This document shows, piece after piece, positions 5,822 to 10,620 of a stretch of 10,620 nucleotides of DNA (position 1 is the first letter of the stretch; every line of letters starts with the position of its first letter). The stretch comes from JBLHUT01 sp047629975 (GTDB lineage Bacteria; Pseudomonadota; Alphaproteobacteria; Rhodobacterales; Rhodobacteraceae). Both the position numbers and the translations under genes were made by a program. The notes under the pieces are model-generated. The model had not been told where the DNA came from. It saw only the letters and a list, made by a program, of their open reading frames with translations, and did not search any database. The stretch lies in the NCBI GenBank assembly GCA_047629975.1, contig JBLHUT010000114.1:1-10620 (forward strand), in the 5' to 3' direction.

Positions 5822-6438
5822 GCGGCCTCCTGCGGTGTCAAAAGCCCTTCGGCCACAAGACGTGCCGCCCATGGCACAGGCCCGTCGAACAGGTGGGTCT
5901 GCCATCCGCGCACATCGGCGGCGGCAATATTGTCTGCACGGTCGTCGGCAAACAAAAGCATCTCGGGCGCATGGCCGCAGCTTTCCTCGACCGCAGCGTA
6001 GATCGCGGGATCCGGTTTGGTCATCGCCATGTGGCCCGACACGAAGGACAAATCGAATTCTGTCAGGAACTCGTAAAACCCGGTGGCGACCTCGAAGGTT
6101 TCGGTGCCGAAATTGCTCAGCGCATAGACCGGCACCCCCTTGACGCGCAATTGACGCAAAAGGCGGACAGAATGCGGGATGACGGGAGAGGCCATTCTGA
6201 TCCAGTCCTCGTGCCACATGCGAATTTCACGGCGCCATTCCGGATAGGCATCGGCGGTGGCGTGGACTGTTTTCTGAAACGGAGCGCCACAATCGATCAA
6301 CTCGTTCATCGCGTGCAAATCAACCTGCGCAAACAAGGCCCGACGTCGGGCAACGCCGATCTCAAGATCATAGAATCGTTCGGGCTGCCATTCGATCAGC
6401 ACGTTGCCGATATCGAAAATTACTGCGTGTACCGGCAT
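5818..6438 (-). CDS. HAD-superfamily hydrolase (subfamily IA, YihX-like)
   Basis: A 206-aa cytosolic phosphatase-type enzyme. The four HAD motifs are present: motif I FDIGNVLI with nucleophile Asp9, motif II ALSNFG with Ser108, motif III MTKPDPAIY with Lys141, motif IV LLFADDRADNI with Asp165/Asp166 for magnesium. In motif I the second Asp of DxD is Gly (DIGNV), as in many YihX-type or epoxide-hydrolase-N-terminus-type members. That position is the general acid in classical phosphatases, so phosphatase activity may be weak or the chemistry different. A helical cap (about 15-85) sits between motifs I and II. The ATG at 6438 follows AAGGGGG with 5 nt spacing. It is the first gene of a pair with the OCD-family gene. 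The 164-bp region upstream contains GC-rich hairpins that probably end the preceding operon; its own promoter is not clear. Confidence 0.9.
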   Translation of the reverse strand: MPVHAVIFDIGNVLIEWQPERFYDLEIGVARRRALFAQVDLHAMNELIDCGAPFQKTVHATADAYPEWRREIRMWHEDWIRMASPVIPHSVRLLRQLRVKGVPVYALSNFGTETFEVATGFYEFLTEFDLSFVSGHMAMTKPDPAIYAAVEESCGHAPEMLLFADDRADNIAAADVRGWQTHLFDGPVPWAARLVAEGLLTPQEAA

Positions 6439-6531
6439 TCATGCCCCCTTGATGACCGCTTGCAGTCGGCACCGCAAACAGAGGCGATGTCAAGCATCGC
6501 GTCCTGCGCGCACGCCTGCTCCGGTGGCCCT

Positions 6532-6578
6532 CCCGCCCCCTTGCGGGGTTGGGGGTGGCGCGGCCCTGCGGGCCGCGC
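6532..6578. terminator. Tandem GC-rich hairpins after the DUF188 gene
   Basis: GCGCGGCCC (6558-6566) and GGGCCGCGC (6570-6578) form a perfect nine-pair stem with loop TGC. Next to it CCCC (6537-6540) pairs with GGGG (6545-6548), or CCCCC with GGGGG at 6551-6555. They start 25 nt past the stop of the DUF188 gene on its transcript and precede the HAD gene. No U tract follows, so this would be a weak or Rho-aided terminator. The strongly biased sequence looks like a family of GC-rich intergenic hairpins that recur in such genomes, but no second copy lies in this window. Confidence 0.45.
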
Positions 6579-6602
6579 GGGGACGGATGGCACCTGCATT
6601 GC

Positions 6603-7064
6603 CTAAGACGATGGTCGCAGTTTGGCGCGGCGCAGTTCGCGTTCGAGCTTTTCAAGAAAGCGGGATCTGTCGGCCTTGGTGAAGCCCTTGCCGGACCCCG
6701 GGCGCAAGGGGTCGGCGCTGCGCAGATCCGTCATCAGATCGCGCGTGGCCAAGGCATTGCCGATATTGGTCTTGGTCAGCGTCTCGCCGTTGGGTTTGAG
6801 CACTACGGCCCCTGCTGCTACGCAATCATTGGCCAACGGGATATCGGAGGTGACCACAACATCGCCCGACACCGCACGGTCGGATATCCAACGGTCGGCC
6901 ACATCCAGCCCCTCGGCCACATAAATCACCTCGACCAGAGGATTGTCCGACGGACGCAACCCGCCATTGCACACGATCTTGACCGGCACTCCGTGACGCA
7001 ACGCGACTGCCTGCGCCTCGGATTTCACCGGACATGCATCACCGTCGATGTAGAGGGTGGTCAT
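6603..7064 (-). CDS. DUF188 / YaiI-YqxD family protein (UPF0178)
   Basis: A 153-aa protein of a conserved bacterial family with a PIN/NYN-like nuclease fold but no firmly established role. Family landmarks are visible: YIDGDACPVK (5-14, usually DADACPV), VVVTSDIPLAND (69-80), VLKPNGETLTKTNI (88-101) and the C-terminal GKGFTKADRSRFLEKLER (125-142). The first motif has Gly8 in place of the more usual Ala. Length is typical. The ATG at 7064 overlaps the stop of fghA (ATGA), so it is translated after that gene; its own Shine-Dalgarno sequence is weak. It is the last gene of the transporter-fghA-DUF188 operon. The link to S-formylglutathione hydrolase has no obvious metabolic reason and may only reflect operon packing. 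Confidence 0.92.
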   Translation of the reverse strand: MTTLYIDGDACPVKSEAQAVALRHGVPVKIVCNGGLRPSDNPLVEVIYVAEGLDVADRWISDRAVSGDVVVTSDIPLANDCVAAGAVVLKPNGETLTKTNIGNALATRDLMTDLRSADPLRPGSGKGFTKADRSRFLEKLERELRRAKLRPSS

Positions 7065-7891
7065 GAATAAAGCGCCTCGGCGTGAAAGCCGACATGATCC
7101 TCCATAAAGGACGCCACAAAGAAATAACTGTGGTCATAGCCCTTTTGCATCCGGAAAATTCCGTCCTGACGTCGTGCAGCCATTGCCGCGGCCAAGGCTT
7201 CGGGGCGCAACAGATCAAGAAACTGGTCCGAGGCCCCCTGATCCACAAGAACCGGCCCGTCAAAACCGACCGCCGCCATTTGCAGGCTGGCATCGTGAGG
7301 CGCCCAAAGCGTTTCATCAGCCCCCAGATACGCCGAGAGCTGCTTGCGACCCCAGTCACTTGCCACCGGATTTGCTATGGGCGCAAAGGCCGATACCGAG
7401 CGAAAGCGCCCGGGCTGTGCCATAGCCATCGTCAGCGCACCGTGCCCGCCCATCGAATGACCGGTGATGCCCTGACGCTCGGGGTCAAGCGCAAAATGTT
7501 CGAACACGAGGTCGGGAAGATCATGCGTCAGGTAATCCCACATCCGGAAATGCGGCGCCCACGGAGCCTGTGTGGCATTGACGTAAAACCCCGCGCCCTG
7601 CCCCAGATCATAGGCCGCGTCGTCCGCCACCCCTTCGCCGCGCGGCGAGGTATCGGGAAAGATCAGGGCGATCCCCTGTTCGGCAGCCCAGCTTTGGGCG
7701 CCGGCCTTGACCATCGCGTTCTCGTGAGTGCAGGTCAGACCCGACAGGTACCACAATACCGGCACCGGCCCGGTTTGGGCATCCTCGGGAAGAAACAACC
7801 CGAAGGTCATGTCGGTGCCGGTGGCCTTGGATGCGTGGCGATACACGCCCTGCATGCCCCCAAAACAAAGGTTTTCCGAAACGATTTCCAT
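7061..7891 (-). CDS. fghA: S-formylglutathione hydrolase
   Basis: This esterase-D-type alpha/beta hydrolase splits S-formylglutathione into formate and glutathione, the second step of glutathione-dependent formaldehyde oxidation. The 276-aa protein has the full catalytic triad: Ser146 in GHSMGGHGAL, Asp222 in DQGASDQFL and His254 in KGYDHSYFF. Their spacing fits the E. coli enzymes. The oxyanion region WYLSGLTCTHENAMVKAG (48-65) is the diagnostic family motif. The ATG at 7891 follows CAGGAGAGCATC, a strong Shine-Dalgarno sequence that falls in the 17-bp gap after the transporter gene. The partner glutathione-dependent formaldehyde dehydrogenase, commonly adjacent, is not in the window. fghA is instead between a transporter and a DUF188 gene. 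The neighbouring TetR regulator may control it. Confidence 0.96.
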   Translation of the reverse strand: MEIVSENLCFGGMQGVYRHASKATGTDMTFGLFLPEDAQTGPVPVLWYLSGLTCTHENAMVKAGAQSWAAEQGIALIFPDTSPRGEGVADDAAYDLGQGAGFYVNATQAPWAPHFRMWDYLTHDLPDLVFEHFALDPERQGITGHSMGGHGALTMAMAQPGRFRSVSAFAPIANPVASDWGRKQLSAYLGADETLWAPHDASLQMAAVGFDGPVLVDQGASDQFLDLLRPEALAAAMAARRQDGIFRMQKGYDHSYFFVASFMEDHVGFHAEALYS

Positions 7892-7908
7892 GATGCTCTC
7901 CTGTTTGG

Positions 7909-8835
7909 TCACACGCTTACCCACGCGATAATTGTTGATACTGTGAGGATAGACAGCGCCGTCGATATCAGGATCGAGGCCGAGACCCGCGCCGGCGCAA
8001 CCCCGTAGTGCTGCGCAAGCATGTATACGTTGCCCGCCACCGGCAAGGAGGCCGCGGCGATCATGACGCTGGCGCTGTAGGCGTCGATGGGAAACAGAAC
8101 CAGTGCCGAAAACGCGACTGCGGCCGGATGCAGAACCAGCTTGGAAAAGGATAGCCAGCCGGCAATCTCCATGCGTTCGGCACTTTTTGTAGCGAGCGAG
8201 GCGCCGATCGCGAACAAGGCACCGGGGGTCGCCGCCGCGCCAAGGATCGAGACGAACTCGTTCATGGGTCCCGGGATCGGCCATTCCATTCCAGACCACA
8301 AAAACCCGACCGCGATCGACACGATCATCGGGTTTTTGAGCAATCCCAGCCCGACAGTCTTGAGCACCCCGAACGACATCCGCCCGTCGCGGCTTCCGGT
8401 AATGAGAATCACGATCAGGCTGCCGAAGACCAACAGATCCACCGCAAGCACAAGCATCACCGGCCCGATCGCCCGCTCCCCCATCAAAAGAACCAGCATC
8501 GGCACGCCCAGAAACCCGACATTTCCGATCACACCGCATTGCGCCTCGACAGCCGCCTCTGCCGCCCGCAGCCCCCGGATCAGCGCAACAGCCGTCACGA
8601 TCAGATAGACAACCGCCGTGCCCCACAAATACGCCCAGACAAAGCCCCAGCTGAACACCTCGTCGAGCGACAGATTGGCGGAGAACTTGAACAACATTGC
8701 CGACAAAGCAAAGTAAAACACGAATTTCGTCAGATAAGCTGTTGCTTCAGGCGTAAAAAACCGTACCCGGCCCGCCCAGTAGCCAAGCCCGATCAATGCA
8801 AAAAATGGCAGCGTTTTCAGAAAAATATCTAACAT
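7909..8835 (-). CDS. AEC-family (auxin efflux carrier-like) permease
   Basis: A 308-aa integral inner-membrane protein with about ten hydrophobic segments spread over its length, the size and pattern of the auxin efflux carrier (AEC) family. Typical features: an N-terminal helix FLKTLPFFALIGLGYWAG, a central GVIGNVGFLGVPML segment with the helix-breaking Asn-Gly/Pro pattern, and the C-terminal half repeat with PGALFAIGASLA and AAASLPVAGNVYMLAQHYG. Bacterial AEC proteins export or import small carboxylates such as malate or malonate; the substrate here is unknown. I take the ATG at 8835 (MLDIFLK) as start. It has a weak Shine-Dalgarno sequence, and the frame extends 35 further codons upstream into the promoter region without family-like sequence. 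It is the first gene of an operon with fghA and DUF188, divergent from the TetR gene. Confidence 0.92.
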   Translation of the reverse strand: MLDIFLKTLPFFALIGLGYWAGRVRFFTPEATAYLTKFVFYFALSAMLFKFSANLSLDEVFSWGFVWAYLWGTAVVYLIVTAVALIRGLRAAEAAVEAQCGVIGNVGFLGVPMLVLLMGERAIGPVMLVLAVDLLVFGSLIVILITGSRDGRMSFGVLKTVGLGLLKNPMIVSIAVGFLWSGMEWPIPGPMNEFVSILGAAATPGALFAIGASLATKSAERMEIAGWLSFSKLVLHPAAVAFSALVLFPIDAYSASVMIAAASLPVAGNVYMLAQHYGVAPARVSASILISTALSILTVSTIIAWVSV

Positions 8836-8883
8836 TGGCCGTGAGATACCACGAGTGCAACAGCCCCACCAGCCCGATGCGCC

Positions 8884-8895
8884 TGTCCATGGACA
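8884..8895. promoter_or_regulatory. Perfect 12-bp palindrome, candidate operator
   Basis: TGTCCATGGACA is a perfect palindrome 49 bp upstream of the transporter start in the divergent region. Its size and place suit a dimeric regulator such as the adjacent TetR protein. Binding is inferred from symmetry and position only. Confidence 0.35.
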
Positions 8896-8926
8896 AATCA
8901 GCAACCGCCCGAACGGATGCAGCGGC

Positions 8927-8956
8927 TTGCTCCGACGCAACCGCGCGGTTTATAGT
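8927..8956 (+). promoter_or_regulatory. Candidate promoter of the tetR gene
   Basis: TTGCTC (8927-8932) and TATAGT (8951-8956) are spaced by 18 bp, and the -10 box matches TATAAT in five of six bases. The ATG is 26 bp past the -10, which would give a short leader carrying the AGGAG site at 8971-8975. The -35 match is only TTG, so the call is moderate. Confidence 0.4.
8939..8950. promoter_or_regulatory. Perfect palindrome between -35 and -10: candidate TetR operator
   Basis: AACCGCGCGGTT is a perfect 12-bp palindrome abutting the candidate -10 box. Related half-sites surround it: CAACCGC at 8902-8908 and AACCG at 8964-8968. A repressor bound here would block the tetR promoter (self-control) and might reach the transporter operon as well. 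Confidence 0.45.
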
Positions 8957-8981
8957 GCGTGACAACCGACAGGAGCCAGAC

Positions 8982-9611
8982 ATGAACGCGCCGGTCCCCA
9001 CGATCAAACGCGGCCGCAAATTTGATCAAGTTCTGGAAGGCGCTCGCGGCGTCTTCCTTCAGGATGGATTCGAAGGGGCCTCGGTTGACGACATTGCCCG
9101 CGCGGCAGGCGTGTCCAAAGCCACGCTGTACAGCTATTTCCCCGACAAGCGGTTGCTTTTCATGGAGGTTGCCACCGCAGAATGCCGCCGGCAGGCCGAC
9201 ACCGCACTCGAAGAAATCGACATGAACATGCCGCCTGAAATTGTCCTCAGGGCGGCAGCCGAACGGATGCTCGGCTTTTTCCTGTCAGCTTTCGGGCGGG
9301 GCGTTTTCCGGATTTGTGTTGCCGAAAGCGACCGGTTTCCCGAACTGGGTCAGGAGTTCTATCGCTGCGGGCCGATGAACGTGCGCCAGACGCTGGTCAC
9401 CTATTTCAAAGGCGCCATTGACCGGCGGGAACTTGCGATTGACGATCTTGAACTGGCCGCTGATCAATTTGCGGAATTGTGCAAGGCCGACATGTTTCCA
9501 CGCATGATCATGGGCGTCACCAAAGACTTCACCCGTTCCGAGATCAACCGCGTCGTCGAAGGCGCAGTATCCCTGTTTCTGGCCCGTTATAGGTTGAATT
9601 CTAACGATTAA
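8982..9611 (+). CDS. TetR/AcrR-family transcriptional regulator
   Basis: A 209-aa one-component repressor-type protein. The N-terminal DNA-binding domain is clear: helix 1 around FDQVLEGARGVFLQDGF (14-30), then the helix-turn-helix SVDDIARAAGVSKATLYSYFPDKRLLF (34-60), a close match to the family consensus. The C-terminal ligand domain (about 75-205) is helical and similar in layout to AefR-like members (TetR_C_7 type), with motifs such as GRGVFRICVAESDRFPELGQEFY. Ligand unknown. The ATG at 8982 follows AGGAGCCAGAC, a strong Shine-Dalgarno sequence; the frame is open further upstream but there overlaps the promoter region. It is divergent from the AEC transporter-fghA-DUF188 operon, and palindromes in the shared region suggest that it controls both directions. 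It ends 61 bp before motB. Confidence 0.95.
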   Translation: MNAPVPTIKRGRKFDQVLEGARGVFLQDGFEGASVDDIARAAGVSKATLYSYFPDKRLLFMEVATAECRRQADTALEEIDMNMPPEIVLRAAAERMLGFFLSAFGRGVFRICVAESDRFPELGQEFYRCGPMNVRQTLVTYFKGAIDRRELAIDDLELAADQFAELCKADMFPRMIMGVTKDFTRSEINRVVEGAVSLFLARYRLNSND

Positions 9612-9618
9612 GCCGGTC

Positions 9619-9655
9619 TTCACACCTCTGCGCTAAACCTTGGGACGGGTGTGAA
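9619..9655. repeat. 8-bp inverted repeat just before motB
   Basis: TTCACACC (9619-9626) and GGTGTGAA (9648-9655) are perfect inverted repeats with a 21-bp spacer. The 3' arm ends 17 bp before the motB ATG. It lacks a T tract on either strand, so it is not a standard terminator of tetR. It may be a regulator site or a leader hairpin of motB. Confidence 0.4.
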
Positions 9656-9672
9656 AAATAGTGGTGGTGGAG

Positions 9673-10512
9673 ATGAGCGGTGACAATGTCGCGCCAGTAA
9701 TAATCATCAAACGAAAAAAAGTGGTCGCCGGTGGTGGCCACCACGGCGGTGCGTGGAAAGTCGCGTATGCCGATTTTGTGACAGCGATGATGGCGTTTTT
9801 TATGTTGATGTGGCTGTTGAATGCCACAACCGAAAAGCAGCGCAAAGGGCTTGCCGATTATTTCAGCCCGACCATTCCGATTAACAGGATGTCGGGGGGC
9901 GGCAACGGTTTGTTCAGCGGTGATTCCGTCTTTACCGAACAAACCCTTACGCAAAACGGGACCGGTGCGTCGCGGGAGTTTCCGACCTCTGAACTAAAGG
10001 CGAAAGGAGCCGAGATCGCAGGCTCTTCCAAGGGTGACGAAGAAACCAAACTGTTGAAAGACATCGAAAGCCTGCTGCTGGGGGCGGGTGGCGAAAGCAT
10101 GGTTTCTGAAAATGCGTTGCGCCACGTCGTGACGCGCGTGACCGACGAAGGCTTGACGATCGAGCTTTTTGACATCGAAGACAGTCTTTTGTTCAAGCAA
10201 GGCACAGCCCAGCCAACCCCCGTGATGGAGGAGTTGCTGGCCATGCTCGGACGGGTCCTAAACCTTGCCAGCAACGGTGTCGCCGTGAACGGGCACACGC
10301 GCTCGCAGCCCATTGTCGTCGCCCAGAACAGGGTTTGGGATCTGTCTTCGGCCCGCTCCGAGATCACGCGCATAAAACTGAAACAGGGCGGTCTGGGCGA
10401 GCAGCGCGTCAAACGGGTCACGGGGTCTGCCGATCGCAATCTGCTGGTCGAAAACCCGATGGCCCTGCGCAACAACCGCATCGAGGTGACCCTTTTGCGC
10501 ACGCCGTCGTGA
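9673..10512 (+). CDS. motB: Flagellar motor stator protein MotB
   Basis: MotB is the stator subunit that anchors the proton channel of the flagellar motor to peptidoglycan. The 279-aa protein starts with a short basic tail (KRKK), then GGGHHGGAWKVAYADFVTAMM, the canonical MotB entry into its single membrane helix (about 35-55). Asp34 in YADFVTAMMAFFMLMWLL is the proton-binding Asp equivalent to E. coli Asp32. ATTEKQRKGLADYFSPT (plug/linker) follows. The C-terminal OmpA-like domain (about 155-275) contains VNGHTRSQP, a Trp-Asp-Leu-Ser-Ser-Ala-Arg helix and the terminal ALRNNRIEVTLLR, the peptidoglycan-binding segment. I chose the ATG at 9673 (MSGDNVAP); three in-frame GTG codons from 9661 offer alternatives and neither has an ideal Shine-Dalgarno sequence. 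No motA is present nearby in the window; flagellar genes probably continue to the right. Confidence 0.95.
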   Translation: MSGDNVAPVIIIKRKKVVAGGGHHGGAWKVAYADFVTAMMAFFMLMWLLNATTEKQRKGLADYFSPTIPINRMSGGGNGLFSGDSVFTEQTLTQNGTGASREFPTSELKAKGAEIAGSSKGDEETKLLKDIESLLLGAGGESMVSENALRHVVTRVTDEGLTIELFDIEDSLLFKQGTAQPTPVMEELLAMLGRVLNLASNGVAVNGHTRSQPIVVAQNRVWDLSSARSEITRIKLKQGGLGEQRVKRVTGSADRNLLVENPMALRNNRIEVTLLRTPS

Positions 10513-10573
10513 CCCGAGCGTATAGCAAAATCCGGAGACTCCACAGGCCACGAGATACAAGCAATTTTAGTTG

Positions 10574-10588
10574 TTAGGCAGTCATTAA
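10574..10588 (+). promoter_or_regulatory. CtrA-type box downstream of motB
   Basis: TTAG-N7-TTAA differs by one base from the CtrA full site TTAA-N7-TTAA, a regulator known to control motility genes in alphaproteobacteria. It lies in the 108 bp after motB, which contain no other feature I can support and probably lead into the next gene. One near-match in AT-rich sequence can occur by chance. Confidence 0.35.
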
Positions 10589-10620
10589 GCCTGTTGGTCC
10601 AATAGTGCATGCAAGCTTTA

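Noticed and set aside
7061..8626. A continuous frame that would fuse extra sequence onto the N-terminus of fghA
   Set aside because: The upstream part is an out-of-frame reading of the transporter gene; the fghA ATG at 7891 has its own strong ribosome binding site.
10609..10618. GCATGCAAGCTT-like string resembling the SphI-HindIII junction of a cloning vector polylinker
   Set aside because: Only about a dozen bases match and neither flank resembles vector sequence, so it is best taken as chance.
1..10620. CRISPR array, tRNA, rRNA, insertion sequence, phage or toxin-antitoxin genes
   Set aside because: No spaced direct repeats, cloverleaf, transposase or integrase motif or terminal inverted repeats were seen on either strand.

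Overview
The window reads as chromosomal DNA from a marine alphaproteobacterium of the Roseobacter/Rhodobacteraceae type. The grounds are the high GC with strong GC3 in most genes, a MotB whose N-terminal segment looks like the rhodobacterial form, a partial start that resembles roseobacter AroA, and the many GMC/OCD/AEC-type accessory metabolism genes. I see no phage, insertion sequence, CRISPR array, tRNA or rRNA. Most of the window is ordinary metabolic chromosome; the interest lies in gene starts, small repeats and candidate control sites.

Layout, left to right. 1-38 (minus): first codons of a gene that leaves the window, possibly aroA. 133-720 (minus): an unrecognised three-helix membrane protein, visibly poorer in GC than its neighbours, whose 5' end looks frameshifted or translated in an unusual way. 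873-1625 (minus): trmB, tRNA m7G46 methyltransferase. Its 182-bp divergent upstream region holds two in-frame tandem duplications, a hairpin and a possible 53-codon leader ORF. 1808-2698 (plus): a 3-hydroxyisobutyrate-dehydrogenase-like enzyme, whose stop codon interlocks with that of a convergent hotdog thioesterase (2695-3120). The thioesterase lies 18 bp downstream of a GMC flavin oxidoreductase (3139-4797), and the two probably share one mRNA.

Upstream of these on the minus strand, an HAD hydrolase (5818-6438) and an ornithine cyclodeaminase/mu-crystallin family protein (4910-5821) overlap by ATGA. A pair of GC-rich hairpins (6532-6578) separates them from another minus-strand operon: AEC-family transporter (7909-8835), S-formylglutathione hydrolase fghA (7061-7891) and a DUF188/YaiI protein (6603-7064), the last two also overlapping by ATGA. 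Divergent from the transporter is a TetR regulator (8982-9611). Their shared 146-bp region carries two perfect 12-bp palindromes, one of them wedged between plausible -35 and -10 boxes. The window closes with motB (9673-10512) and the probable upstream region of the next gene, which contains a near-consensus CtrA-type box.

How they may work together (inference): the TetR protein probably controls itself and the transporter/fghA/DUF188 operon. The GMC oxidoreductase, thioesterase, HIBADH-like dehydrogenase and OCD-like enzyme look like a small catabolic island acting on alcohol, acyl-CoA, hydroxyacid and imino/amino acid substrates, but the sequence does not give the substrate. trmB, DUF188 and motB are core-type genes without obvious connection to it.
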